This document shows positions 19,623-30,220 of a stretch of DNA of 64,000 nucleotides, piece after piece (the stretch's first letter is position 1; each line of letters begins with the position of its first letter). Made by a program: the position numbers and the translations under genes. Location: the NCBI RefSeq assembly GCF_006175985.1, contig NZ_SRSH01000007.1:124001-188000 (forward strand), written 5' to 3'. This DNA is from Methylotetracoccus oryzae (GTDB lineage Bacteria; Pseudomonadota; Gammaproteobacteria; Methylococcales; Methylococcaceae). The notes beneath the pieces were generated by a model. That model had not been told where the DNA came from. It did not search any database and was given only the letters and a program-made list of their open reading frames with translations.

Positions 19623-20084
19623 ATGAGTGACTCTTCCCCCACACTGAAGGAGCGGCTACAGGCCGACGTGAAGTCGGCAATGAAGTCGGGCGACAAGGCG
19701 CGACTCGGCACGCTTCGGCTCGCCATGGCGGCGATAAAGCAGCGTGAGGTGGATGAGCGCATCGAACTCGACGATACGGCAGTCATTGCCGTTCTCGACA
19801 AGATGCTGAAGCAACGACGGGAATCGATCAGCCAGTACGAAAAAGGCGGACGACACGACTTGGCCGAAATCGAGCGCGCCGAAATCGACGTGCTCCAGCC
19901 GTTTCTCCCCCAACCCTTGAGCGAAGCCGAGTTGACCCGCCTCATCGAGGACGCGTTGGATCGGACGGCCGCAAAAGCCATCGGCGACATGGGAAAAGTC
20001 ATGGCAATACTGAAACCTGCCCTGCAGGGACGCGCCGATCTGGCGGCCGTTAGCAAAACCGTTCGCACCCGCCTGGGAGCGTGA
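19623..20084 (+). CDS. yqeY: GatB/YqeY domain protein
   Basis: 153 residues, all-helical YqeY fold related to the C-terminal tRNA-contacting domain of GatB. Characteristic stretches: LKERLQADVKSAMKSGDK, LGTLRLAMAAIKQREVDERI and the C-terminal IGDMGKVMAILKPALQGRAD. Precise role unknown; in many proteobacteria it lies between rpsU and dnaG, exactly as here. Confidence 0.93.
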   Translation: MSDSSPTLKERLQADVKSAMKSGDKARLGTLRLAMAAIKQREVDERIELDDTAVIAVLDKMLKQRRESISQYEKGGRHDLAEIERAEIDVLQPFLPQPLSEAELTRLIEDALDRTAAKAIGDMGKVMAILKPALQGRADLAAVSKTVRTRLGA

Positions 20085-20125
20085 AGCGCGGGCAGGCAGA
20101 CCCCATCGAGACCCGCCGCAGCTAG

Positions 20126-21925
20126 ATGGCTGGACGCTTCTCACCCCAGTTTCTCGAAGACCTGCTAGCGCGCATCGACATTGTCGATCTGATCGACTCC
20201 CGAGTCAGCCTCAAGGCCAGCGGCACCAACTTCACCGCCTGCTGCCCCTTCCACACCGAAAAGACCCCGAGCTTCACGGTCAACCGACCGAAGCAGTTCT
20301 ACCACTGTTTCGGCTGCGGTGTGCACGGTGATGCGATCGCTTTCCTGATGGCCTTCGAACGCCTGTCGTTTCCGGAAGCAGTCGCCAGCCTGGCACACAG
20401 CGCCGGTGTCGCACTGCCCGACACCCCTCCGGACGACCCGCGTCTTGCTGCCGAGCGGCGCCGCACGCAGAAGCTCTTCGAAATCCAGGACCGCGCTGCG
20501 CAGTTCTATGCACGCCAACTCAAAAGCCACCCGCATGGGCGCCGAGCGCTAGATTACCTAAGGCAACGCGGCATCAGCGCGGCGAGCATCGACCGCTTCC
20601 GCCTGGGTTATGCACCGCCCGGCTGGAGCAACCTGCCGCCTGAGTGGGACCAGGACGACCTGCGGGAAGCCGGCCTGACGATCGCCCGAGAGACTTCGCA
20701 ATACGATCGCTTCCGTGACCGGATCATGTTTCCGATTCGCGATCGCCGGGGACGCACGATCGGCTTCGGCGGCCGGGTTCTGGATGACTCAACGCCTAAG
20801 TATCTGAATTCCCCCGAGACCGCGATGTTCAAGAAACACCGTGAGGTCTACGGCCTGTCCGAAGCGCTGGAAGCCCAGCGTAATCCGCAGCAGTTCCTCG
20901 TCGTCGAAGGCTACCTGGATGTCATTGCGCTGGCCCAGTTCGGCTTCACATCCGCGGTGGCCACGCTGGGGACGGCAATCTCCGAGGACCACATTTCCCT
21001 GTTGTTCCGCCACGCCGACGAACTCGTGTTCTGTTTCGATGGCGACGCCGCAGGGATCAAGGCCGCCTGGAAAGCGGTGCTGGCGACCCTCCGCATCCTA
21101 CCGGACGGCAAGACGACGCGCTTTCTCAGGCTGCCCGACGGCCACGATCCGGACTCCCTCGTGCGCCAGGAAGGCATGGAGACCTTCGGGAATCGCGTTG
21201 CCGCAGCGCCCCCCTTGTCCGACTACTTTTTCTCCGAATTGGGGCGGACCACCGCCGATCTGAATACGATCGAAGGACGCGCGAAACTCATCAAGATCGC
21301 GACACCGCTGCTGCAGGGCATCAAGCCTGGCCCCTTTCGTCAGATGATGCTGGGCAAACTCGGGGACTTGACCACCCGGAAGGGAACGTCCGTTCCAACC
21401 CGGCGCTGGCAGGGGCGCCCACAGCGCCCCGCATCCTCACCCCGCCCCTCGGTACTGTTGCGTATGTTGTCGCTGCTCATAGCGCATCCGCGCCTGGCCA
21501 GCCTGATCGACGAGGACAGTCAGGCGAGCGCGGCCGCAGACCCCCGCCTGGGGCGCCTCTTCACGGCGATCATGTCGTTCCTGAGCGCACACCCGGCCGC
21601 AGCCGACACCGACCTCCGCGCCTATCTGCTGGGCATGCCCCAAAACGCGTTGATCGACGAGCTGCTAGCGCAGGATGCACTCGTGCCCGAAGGGGGTCTG
21701 GAGGCGGAGTTCGAGGGGAGTTTGCGACGCATCGTGGCACAAGCCCTCGACAGGCGTCACGACGAACTGATTCAAGGGTCGCGCTCCCGCGCTCTCACAC
21801 AGGACGAACGTACTGACCTCCGCCAGATCGATGAACTGGGTCGGAAACTGCTGTCCGGCGGACTAAACGCGCAGGAGCGCGCGGAGATACGACGCCTGAT
21901 AGCCCGAATCGACCGCCAGATTTGA
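20126..21925 (+). CDS. dnaG: DNA primase
   Basis: 599-residue primase making RNA primers at the replication fork. The N-terminal CHC2-type zinc finger has CCPFHTEKTPSF and FHCFGCG-like YHCFGCGVHGD. The RNA-polymerase core has a TOPRIM domain with EGYLDVIAL and the acidic pair in FCFDGDAAG (around 305). A C-terminal helical DnaB-binding domain runs from about 440. The stop codon lies inside the rpsT promoter. rpoD, the usual next gene of the macromolecular-synthesis operon, is not present. Confidence 0.97.
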   Translation: MAGRFSPQFLEDLLARIDIVDLIDSRVSLKASGTNFTACCPFHTEKTPSFTVNRPKQFYHCFGCGVHGDAIAFLMAFERLSFPEAVASLAHSAGVALPDTPPDDPRLAAERRRTQKLFEIQDRAAQFYARQLKSHPHGRRALDYLRQRGISAASIDRFRLGYAPPGWSNLPPEWDQDDLREAGLTIARETSQYDRFRDRIMFPIRDRRGRTIGFGGRVLDDSTPKYLNSPETAMFKKHREVYGLSEALEAQRNPQQFLVVEGYLDVIALAQFGFTSAVATLGTAISEDHISLLFRHADELVFCFDGDAAGIKAAWKAVLATLRILPDGKTTRFLRLPDGHDPDSLVRQEGMETFGNRVAAAPPLSDYFFSELGRTTADLNTIEGRAKLIKIATPLLQGIKPGPFRQMMLGKLGDLTTRKGTSVPTRRWQGRPQRPASSPRPSVLLRMLSLLIAHPRLASLIDEDSQASAAADPRLGRLFTAIMSFLSAHPAAADTDLRAYLLGMPQNALIDELLAQDALVPEGGLEAEFEGSLRRIVAQALDRRHDELIQGSRSRALTQDERTDLRQIDELGRKLLSGGLNAQERAEIRRLIARIDRQI

Positions 21926-21950
21926 CACATCATGCACCGACAGCGATAAT
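21922..21950 (+). promoter_or_regulatory. Strong sigma-70 promoter for rpsT
   Basis: A perfect TTGACA (21922-21927) and GATAAT (21945-21950) are spaced by exactly 17 bases. The -35 overlaps the dnaG TGA stop. The predicted leader is about 32 bases. Confidence 0.8.
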
Positions 21951-21988
21951 TTCGCGTTTTCAGTCTTTCCAAGAATCGAGGTTTCGCT

Positions 21989-22271
21989 TTGGCCAACATT
22001 GCCTCCGCCAAAAAACGCGCTCATCAATCCGAGGAACGCCGCGCTCGCAACATGGCGCAGCGCAGCCGCCTCCGGACCTACATCAAGAAGGTTTTGCTCG
22101 CCGTGGAAAGCGGTGACGTGGCTCAGGCTCAGACCGCCTTCCGGGAGGCTGTACCGGTGATTGACTCGTCGGTGAACAAGGGCCTGATCCACAAGAACAA
22201 GGCGGCCCGCAGCAAGAGCCGTCTGAACGCCCGCGTCAAGGCGCTGGCGCTTGGTTCAGCAGCATCAGCCG

Positions 22272-22279
<8 letters not shown>
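21989..22279 (+). CDS. rpsT: 30S ribosomal protein S20
   Basis: 96 residues, very basic, [21 protein letters not shown] at the start (given here over two parts: [21 protein letters not shown]). The start codon is TTG (21989), with GAGG upstream. E. coli rpsT also uses a UUG start, which is part of its autogenous control, so the same regulation is likely here. The 3' end overlaps the proB stop on the other strand by 8 bases. Confidence 0.96.
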
Positions 22280-24504
<2,225 letters not shown>

Positions 24505-24550
24505 TCAATCAGTGCCGTGCACCGACGCCCGCCAGGCACCGCCCAGCGGA

Positions 24551-24805
24551 TCAAGCGACGATGCTGACGTACTTCCGCTTGTCCGCACCCTTCACCCGAA
24601 ACTGCACCTGACCGTCGGCTAGAGCGAACAGCGTATGGTCCTTGCCCAGGCCAACGTTTTCACCGGGATGGAACTTCGTTCCACGCTGCCGGATGATGAT
24701 GTTTCCGGCTTGTACGAACTCACCGCCGAAACGTTTTACGCCCAGCATTTTGGGCTTCGAATCGCGACCGTTACGGGAACTGCCGCCCGCCTTCTTGTGC
24801 GCCAT
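24551..24805 (-). CDS. rpmA: 50S ribosomal protein L27
   Basis: 84 residues, [19 protein letters not shown] start with the flexible N-terminal tail that reaches the peptidyl-transferase centre, and [20 protein letters not shown]. No N-terminal leader of the Firmicute type. Preceded by rplU after 22 bases. Confidence 0.97.
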   Translation of the reverse strand: MAHKKAGGSSRNGRDSKPKMLGVKRFGGEFVQAGNIIIRQRGTKFHPGENVGLGKDHTLFALADGQVQFRVKGADKRKYVSIVA

Positions 24806-24827
24806 GGGTAGATCTCCTGATTGCTGG

Positions 24828-25139
24828 CTAGCCCGAGATGCCGTCGATTCGGATCTCGGTGTAGTTTTGGCGGTGCCCCATCTGCTTCATGTGGTGCTTG
24901 CGGCGCCGGAACTTGATGATTCGGATCTTCGGATGCCGACCGTGGGCGGTGACGGTCGCGGTGACCTTACCGCCTTCGATGAACGGCCGGCCGACCCGGT
25001 TACCCTCTTCGCTAGCGATCATGAGCACGCGATCGAGTTCGATGACCTGACCTGCCTCGGCGGCGAGGGTTTCGATCCGCAGGGTCTCCCCTGGCGCCAC
25101 CCGGTACTGCTTGCCACCCGTTTGAATTACCGCATACAT
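24828..25139 (-). CDS. rplU: 50S ribosomal protein L21
   Basis: 103 residues from the ATG at 25139: [20 protein letters not shown], then the C-terminal [20 protein letters not shown], which binds 23S rRNA. The frame is open to 25346, but the extra part is outside the family. First gene of rplU-rpmA. In many gammaproteobacteria the divergent neighbour is ispB; here it is a small lipoprotein gene instead. Confidence 0.97.
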   Translation of the reverse strand: MYAVIQTGGKQYRVAPGETLRIETLAAEAGQVIELDRVLMIASEEGNRVGRPFIEGGKVTATVTAHGRHPKIRIIKFRRRKHHMKQMGHRQNYTEIRIDGISG

Positions 25140-25177
25140 GCCAACTCTCCGCGTCGGTTTGTTACCGAAAGCCGCGC

Positions 25178-25207
25178 ATGATACAGCGCAAAGCCCGCGA
25201 GCGTCAA
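25178..25207 (-). promoter_or_regulatory. Sigma-70 promoter for rplU-rpmA
   Basis: On the minus strand TTGACG (25207-25202) and TATCAT (25183-25178) are 18 bases apart, about 40 bases upstream of the rplU ATG. Confidence 0.7.
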
Positions 25208-25290
25208 CGACAGCCGGCACCGCACACGTTCGTTCGCACGCGCCGCTCCGGGCTCCGCGCGAGCCGGGCTGCTCGTGACCCTCTCCGTGC

Positions 25291-25319
25291 TTGCATTTTT
25301 TGGGAACATTCTTTATAAA
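25291..25319 (+). promoter_or_regulatory. Sigma-70 promoter for small lipoprotein gene
   Basis: TTGCAT (25291-25296) and TATAAA (25314-25319) are 17 bases apart. Transcription would start near 25326 and give a roughly 64-base leader before the ATG at 25390. It is back-to-back with the rplU promoter. Confidence 0.7.
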
Positions 25320-25389
25320 AACGCGGTGCCCTCCGGGCATAAACAAAGAAGCTTGTTATCTGACTTCGTACTAAGAAAGAGGAGGATTT

Positions 25390-25509
25390 ATGAAAAAGGT
25401 ACTGGTCCTGCTGAGCCTGGTCATGATGTCTCTGGGCGTCGTGGGTTGCGGCAACTCTCCCGATGGCGACAAGCAAAAGCTCGAATCTTCGTTCAGCTCG
25501 CTGCGCTGA
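25390..25509 (+). CDS. Small lipoprotein, 39 residues, function unknown
   Basis: A complete 39-codon gene with every expression signal: its own promoter, a strong GAGGAGG ribosome-binding site (about 25379-25385) and a rho-independent terminator downstream. The product begins MKKVLVLLSLVMMSLGVVGC: two lysines, a leucine/valine-rich core and a lipobox ending in Cys20. The processed peptide would be about 20 residues (CGNSPDGDKQKLESSFSSLR), with aspartate two residues after GN rather than at +2. I do not recognise the family. It resembles entericidin-sized envelope lipoproteins only in size and layout. Confidence 0.8.
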   Translation: MKKVLVLLSLVMMSLGVVGCGNSPDGDKQKLESSFSSLR

Positions 25510-25603
25510 TCTTCGCTTCCGGATTGCCGGTTGCCTCGCCTGAACAACAACGAATCGCTTACTAGCGAACAAACCACAAGCGAGAGGCAACGCGAGAGAA
25601 TAG

Positions 25604-25630
25604 AGCCCGAGCATAGACTCGGGCTTTTTT
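25604..25630 (+). terminator. Rho-independent terminator after small lipoprotein gene
   Basis: AGCCCGAG (25604-25611), a CATAGA loop and CTCGGGCT (25618-25625) form a perfect 8-bp stem followed by TTTTT to 25630. The 94 bases between the lipoprotein stop and this hairpin hold no further reading frame I can support. Confidence 0.92.
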
Positions 25631-25741
25631 ATGGCCAAAGGCCTCCTGAGGAAGGGTCTGAAGGGCGACGACCTGGGGAATCGGCGTACCCCAGACCATC
25701 CGCCCCCATCGCTTTACCTAGGCCGCTGACGCGTTTCTTCC

Positions 25742-25769
25742 TTGACAGCAGGTCAGCAACGGGTAACAT
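25742..25769 (+). promoter_or_regulatory. Sigma-70 promoter for small membrane protein
   Basis: A perfect TTGACA (25742-25747) and TAACAT (25764-25769) are 16 bases apart, about 75 bases before the ATG at 25844. Confidence 0.6.
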
Positions 25770-25843
25770 ATCGCCGCGATAGCAGCCGGATATCAATCTG
25801 CAGCCTATTCTGACTAAAATCCACTCAACTAAGGTAGGTAAAA

Positions 25844-25969
25844 ATGGGAGCTATACTCGATCTGGTCGAAAAAATGAGATCCCCGATGGGCATCGTCGTC
25901 ACGATTGCCATCATTGCTATTGGTGTATTCTTCATTCGTTGGGTGTTTTCCGACAGCGACAAGCAGTAA
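25844..25969 (+). CDS. Small single-span membrane protein, 41 residues (DUF3149-like)
   Basis: An ATG at 25844 with AGGTAGG upstream opens a 41-codon frame ending in TAA at 25969. The product has a short amphipathic start (MGAILDLVEKMRSPMG), one transmembrane helix (IVVTIAIIAIGVFFIRWVF) and a charged tail SDSDKQ. The SPxG turn before the helix and the FFxRW end resemble DUF3149-type proteins of proteobacteria, but I hold that link loosely. It has its own promoter and lies alone between a terminator and an epimerase gene. An inverted repeat GAGGCA/TGCCTC (25981-26003) follows without a T run. Confidence 0.72.
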   Translation: MGAILDLVEKMRSPMGIVVTIAIIAIGVFFIRWVFSDSDKQ

Positions 25970-26164
25970 GCTGCGGGTGCGAGGCAAGCGTAGGGCGTGC
26001 CTCCGGAACAGCCGCATTAGTTTGCGCGTCTACTGCCCTTGCCCCGCAACGTTTCTGTCAGATAAAGCTGGAGCATACCGGCTTCAGCACGAAGAATTCG
26101 GTCAGTCAATATGGCCCTCGGCGTTGGCGTGTTGCGACCCGCGATCTTTTCCGGATAGTTTTTC

Positions 26165-27070
26165 ATGCTAATCCTGGTCACGGGCGGGACCGGATTCATC
26201 GGGCGCTCTCTCTGCAACCGACTGTTGGCCGAAGGCCACGCGGTCGCTGTACTGAGCCGGCAGCCCGCCGCAGTGGCGGGCCTGTTCGGTTCGAACGTCA
26301 CCCCTATTCAGCAGCCGGCCCTCGCCAGCATCCTGCAACGGTGCGACGCCGTCATTAATCTGGCTGGAGCGCCGATCTTCGGCCCGCGTTGGTCCGCAGC
26401 GCGCAAACGCGTGTTACTCGACAGCCGGGTCACTCTGACTGATCAACTGGTTTCCGTGATGGCAGACCTGCAGACGCGGCCGCGCATCCTGCTCAGCGGA
26501 TCGGCGATTGGCTACTATGGCGATCAGGGCGATGTGTCGCTCTCCGAAGCCGCCACTCCTTCCGGCGGATTTTCCCACGAGTTATGCGCCGCCTGGGAAC
26601 GAGCGGCTGGCTGGGCTACCGAACTCGGCGTCCGAGTCTGCACGCTGCGAACGGGACTGGTTCTGGGGCCGAAAGGCGGCCTTTTACAACGCATGTCGCT
26701 ACCGTTTCGGCTGGGTCTCGGGGGTCGTCTCGGCACCGGTCGGCAATGGATGTCCTGGATTCACATCGACGACCACGTCGAGGCGATGCTTGCGCTGTTG
26801 AAAACGCCGCAAGCTCAAGGTCCCTACAATCTGACCGCGCCGACCCCCGTCCAGAACCGCGTGTTCACCGAAGCGCTCGCGCGCCAGTTGCATCGGCCAG
26901 CGATAGCCCACCTTCCGGCGCCGCTGTTGCGATTGCTGCTCGGCGAAATGGCGGAACTACTCCTTGCCAGTCAGAGGGTCGTGCCGCAACGCTTGACGGA
27001 GGAATTGGGCCTCGTGTTCAAGTTTCCAACGCTGGAACTTGCGTTGTCCGACTGCCTAAAGCCGTCCTGA
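26165..27070 (+). CDS. TIGR01777-family NAD(P)-binding epimerase (YfcH-like)
   Basis: 301-residue extended SDR. N-terminal ILVTGGTGFIGRSLCNRL binds NAD(P); VINLAGAPIFGPRW, the SGSAIGYYGDQG segment and the LRTGLVLGPKGG motif are typical of the YfcH/TIGR01777 family; GRQWMSWIHIDDHVEAML follows. Physiological substrate unknown in any bacterium I can name with certainty. Starts at the ATG 26165 after a 195-base gap. Followed by a second, unrelated SDR. Confidence 0.88.
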   Translation: MLILVTGGTGFIGRSLCNRLLAEGHAVAVLSRQPAAVAGLFGSNVTPIQQPALASILQRCDAVINLAGAPIFGPRWSAARKRVLLDSRVTLTDQLVSVMADLQTRPRILLSGSAIGYYGDQGDVSLSEAATPSGGFSHELCAAWERAAGWATELGVRVCTLRTGLVLGPKGGLLQRMSLPFRLGLGGRLGTGRQWMSWIHIDDHVEAMLALLKTPQAQGPYNLTAPTPVQNRVFTEALARQLHRPAIAHLPAPLLRLLLGEMAELLLASQRVVPQRLTEELGLVFKFPTLELALSDCLKPS

Positions 27071-27125
27071 ACCGGTCTGCCCGGCGCGTCTCGCACGGTC
27101 GCCGTTTGACCTGTGACCGCACGAT

Positions 27126-27155
27126 TTGACGGGACGCCGGACTTTCTCGTAATGC
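27126..27155 (+). promoter_or_regulatory. Possible promoter for the second epimerase
   Basis: TTGACG (27126-27131) and TAATGC (27150-27155) with an 18-base spacer, about 20 bases upstream of the GTG start. The -10 match is moderate. Confidence 0.35.
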
Positions 27156-27173
27156 TAAACCGGATATGAGCCA

Positions 27174-28130
27174 GTGCGAGTCCTGATCACGGGAGCCTCC
27201 GGCTTCGTCGGGCGTGCGCTCTGTCACACCCTGGGCCATGCGGGCTTGTGCGTCCGAGCCGCCAGCCGGAGGCCGCAGTCTGTCTCCGAGGATACCGAGG
27301 CCGCGTTGGTCGAGGAGCTCGGACCGGACACCGATTGGTCCGCGGCACTGGCGGGCGTCGATGTCGTCGTACATCTGGCCGCCAGAGTGCATGTCATGCA
27401 AGACCCATCAGCCGACCCGCTGGCTGAGTTCCGCCGGGTCAATGTCCTGGGCACGCAGGCGCTGGCGCGCGCCGCTGTGCGATCCGGCGTTCGCCGCCTG
27501 GTTTTCGTTAGTTCGATCAAAGCCATGGGAGAGCGGACACTGCCCGGACAGTCGTTTGACGAGAACGCTCGCGCCGAACCGCTCGATCCCTACGGCATCT
27601 CGAAGCGGGAAGCCGAACAAGCGTTGACCGAAATCGCCGCGGAGACCGGTCTCGAAGTCGTCATCGTCCGACCGCCGCTGGTCTACGGACCGGGAGTCCG
27701 CGCCAATTTCTTGGGCCTGATGAAGCTTGCGTCGCTCGGTCTGCCGCTGCCGGTTGCCCGCCTCGACAATCGCCGCAGCCTCGTCTACCTGCGCAATCTG
27801 TGCGACGCGCTATTGCGGTGCACCCTCGATCCACGCGCTGCCAATCAGCTGTTTCTGGTAGCCGATGATGAACCGCTCTCGACGCCCGATCTGATCCGCG
27901 CACTAGCGCCGTCACTGGCGGCCAAAGCACGGCTGCTGGCCGTACCGCCTGCCGTGCTAAGGGTTGCTGCGATCCTGACCGGCCAGTCGGCCGTGTTTTC
28001 GCGACTCTCCGAGTCGCTCGTCATCGACAGCCGCAAAATTCGCGAGCATCTCGACTGGACGCCGCCGTTCTCGGCGCGGGAAGGGCTGGCCGTGACCGCA
28101 CAGTGGTACCGAAGCCACGGGAACGCCTGA
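27174..28130 (+). CDS. NAD-dependent sugar-nucleotide epimerase/dehydratase (WbpV-like)
   Basis: 318-residue extended SDR starting at a GTG. RVLITGASGFVGRALC binds NAD; VVVHLAARVHVM, FVSSIKAMGE, the catalytic YGISKREAE and VIVRPPLVYGPGVRANF are those of UDP-sugar 4-epimerases and UDP-QuiNAc 4-reductases (WbpV/WreQ). Such enzymes act in surface-polysaccharide synthesis, but no glycosyltransferase or WbpL-type partner lies next to it. The only other sugar-nucleotide gene nearby is ugd about 10 kb away. Exact substrate is unknown. Confidence 0.82.
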   Translation: MRVLITGASGFVGRALCHTLGHAGLCVRAASRRPQSVSEDTEAALVEELGPDTDWSAALAGVDVVVHLAARVHVMQDPSADPLAEFRRVNVLGTQALARAAVRSGVRRLVFVSSIKAMGERTLPGQSFDENARAEPLDPYGISKREAEQALTEIAAETGLEVVIVRPPLVYGPGVRANFLGLMKLASLGLPLPVARLDNRRSLVYLRNLCDALLRCTLDPRAANQLFLVADDEPLSTPDLIRALAPSLAAKARLLAVPPAVLRVAAILTGQSAVFSRLSESLVIDSRKIREHLDWTPPFSAREGLAVTAQWYRSHGNA

Positions 28131-28146
28131 TCTGCTGCCAGGAAGC

Positions 28147-29481
28147 TCAGCGGCCGCTCTGTTCCATCGCATCCACCATCTCGGCGAGCGCGTGCCCCAA
28201 TAACACCGGATAGGGCTCCGCCCGTTCCAGTGCATGCAAGGAATCCGGCAGTTGCCGCAACTGTTGGGCCACTCGCGCGCGAATTTCCTTGAGTGGTTCA
28301 GTTGCCGAGATCCGTTGCCCGCCGCGCATGACCTCAGTCAGCAACGGCTCCCCCTCGGCCGCATGATCACACAGCTCGATGACGTCGTGCCGCATCAGGC
28401 CGCCCTCGTCCAAGGCACGAAAAACCTGCTTTTGCCCCGGCAGCGTCTGACGGCCAGGAGAGCGTTTGCGGCGCGGACGACCCGCATACTCTTCGAGTTT
28501 GTAGGCGCAATTCAGCACCGGCACATCCGCCGACGTCACAAGCTGTGTCCCTATCCCAAAGCCGTCGATCGGCGCCCCGGCCGCCATGAGATCATGGACG
28601 GCATACTCGTCCAGATCCCCGCTAACCACCACCTGGCATTGCGTCAGTCCCCCTTTGTCCAGGATGTCCCGGGTGCTGCGCGAGAGAGTCATCAGGTCAC
28701 CGCTGTCGATCCGGACTCCCTGGATACCGAACCCCTGCTCGAGCAGGCCCGGTGCCAGCTGGACGAGCGTCTGCGCGGCCCGCAAGGTGTCATAGGTATC
28801 AATCAGCAGAACCGCTGGGTCCGGCTGCGACGTGACGAAACGCACAAAGGCCTCGGCTTCGCTGTCATGGGCCATCACATACGAATGCGCCATCGTCCCA
28901 AACAGCGGAATGCCGAAACGCCGGCCTGCCAGCACATTCGATGTCCCTGCAAAACCTGCGAGATAGCTCGCGCGCGCCGCCAACAGACCGGCTTCCGCCC
29001 CGTGAGCTCGGCGCAGGCCGAAATCGACCACGGTCCGGCCACGCGCAGCGATCACCGAGCGTACGGCTTTCGATGCGATCATCGTCTGGAACTGCAGTAA
29101 GTTGATCAGGCGCGTTTCGACAATCTGAGCCTCGGGAAGCGGCGCCGTGATCCGTACCAGGGGTTCGTTCGGGAAGCAAATCGTGCCTTCCGGCATTGCC
29201 GAAACTTTGCCCGTGAAGCGCAGTTCTCGCAGATACTCGAGGAAGTCACCGGCAAAATGACCCGTGGATCGCAGCCAGTCACAATCCTCGGCGCTGAACG
29301 CCAGCCCGGACAGAAACTCAAGCAGTTGTTCCAGACCGGCCGCGACGAAAAAATTCCGTGACGACGGAAGCGAGCGAATGAAGAACTCGAAGCTGGCCGT
29401 TTGGGTCAACGATTCACGGAAATACCCCTGCAGCATGGTTAGCTGATAGAGGTCTGTCAGCAGCGCATCGCCTGCCGCCAT
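28147..29481 (-). CDS. pncB: Nicotinate phosphoribosyltransferase
   Basis: Makes nicotinate mononucleotide from nicotinate, PRPP and ATP in NAD salvage. 444 residues from the ATG at 29481, whose A is the last base of the pncA stop (TGATG). Recognised by LLTDLYQLTMLQGYF, FEFFIRSLPSSRNFFVAAGL, the active-site histidine region FGTMAHSYVMAH, and GVRIDSGDL / GFGIGTQLVTS. The frame is open upstream to 29649 within pncA, but those residues are not part of the family. Confidence 0.95.
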   Translation of the reverse strand: MAAGDALLTDLYQLTMLQGYFRESLTQTASFEFFIRSLPSSRNFFVAAGLEQLLEFLSGLAFSAEDCDWLRSTGHFAGDFLEYLRELRFTGKVSAMPEGTICFPNEPLVRITAPLPEAQIVETRLINLLQFQTMIASKAVRSVIAARGRTVVDFGLRRAHGAEAGLLAARASYLAGFAGTSNVLAGRRFGIPLFGTMAHSYVMAHDSEAEAFVRFVTSQPDPAVLLIDTYDTLRAAQTLVQLAPGLLEQGFGIQGVRIDSGDLMTLSRSTRDILDKGGLTQCQVVVSGDLDEYAVHDLMAAGAPIDGFGIGTQLVTSADVPVLNCAYKLEEYAGRPRRKRSPGRQTLPGQKQVFRALDEGGLMRHDVIELCDHAAEGEPLLTEVMRGGQRISATEPLKEIRARVAQQLRQLPDSLHALERAEPYPVLLGHALAEMVDAMEQSGR

Positions 29482-30095
29482 CACAACCCCAACTGATCCA
29501 AGGAAAGGAAACGTGCTCCAGCCGCGGTCATGCGTTCGATCGCCCGTGCGCCGTCGCCCGGGTGCAGGTCCATGGCAGCAATCGCGTCGACCAGCACGAC
29601 CACGGCGTAGCCTCGGTCCAGTCCATCCAGCACCGTCTCGAGCACGCAATACTCAGTGGCAAGCCCACCGACGAACAGCCGATCGATCCCATTGCGTGCG
29701 AGCCTGACTTGCAGACCGTCGGCGCCGAAACCCGAGAAATCTTCCCGATCGGGCGTCACGGCCTTGTCGACGACAGGACATTGCTGGGGCAAAAGCAGCT
29801 GTTCCGGGAAACGGGCACCGGCACTGCCCGCGACACAGTGTACCGGGAACGAACCGCCCTGTTCCCGAAATGAACAATGGGTTGGCGGATGCCAATCGCG
29901 CGTCGCAATCACTATCAGGCCATGCCGCGCGAAAGCGGCGACGTAACGGTTCAGGGGTTCGATCACCCGATCGCCGTCGGGGACCGGCAACGCGCCGCCT
30001 TCCAGGAAATCATTCTGCACATCGATGACGATCAGCGCGTCACCGACGCCCAATTCCAAAGACTGACTGTGCTGCTGCGACATGCACACACCCAT
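29481..30095 (-). CDS. pncA: Nicotinamidase
   Basis: Isochorismatase-fold hydrolase that deamidates nicotinamide to nicotinate. 204 residues. VIDVQNDFLEGGALPV carries the catalytic aspartate, with metal ligands in ATRDWHPPTHCSF. The lysine is in VDKAVTPDREDFSGF, and the nucleophilic cysteine in GLATEYCVLETV. A second ATG at 30083 is an alternative start. Coupled to pncB directly downstream, so both steps from nicotinamide to NaMN are one operon. Confidence 0.95.
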   Translation of the reverse strand: MGVCMSQQHSQSLELGVGDALIVIDVQNDFLEGGALPVPDGDRVIEPLNRYVAAFARHGLIVIATRDWHPPTHCSFREQGGSFPVHCVAGSAGARFPEQLLLPQQCPVVDKAVTPDREDFSGFGADGLQVRLARNGIDRLFVGGLATEYCVLETVLDGLDRGYAVVVLVDAIAAMDLHPGDGARAIERMTAAGARFLSLDQLGL

Positions 30096-30125
30096 CGAGA
30101 AACCATGCCGGACACGTTATGCCGG

Positions 30126-30131
30126 TATAAT
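30126..30131 (+). promoter_or_regulatory. TATAAT -10 element upstream of the metal-binding protein gene
   Basis: A perfect TATAAT lies about 90 bases upstream of the ATG at 30221. No convincing -35 hexamer is visible at 16-18 bases, so it may need an activator such as a metal-responsive MerR regulator; this is inference. Confidence 0.4.
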
Positions 30132-30220
30132 TTCAAGTCTCGGCTGGCGACTCAAGCCCGGAGCCGCCAGACACCCGGGAAGCTACGGTCAGCCCCACCA
30201 AAACTGAAGGAGAGCGCATC

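Noticed and set aside
21989..21991. TTG start of rpsT as an oddity
   Set aside because: E. coli rpsT also starts with UUG as part of S20 autoregulation; expected rather than new.
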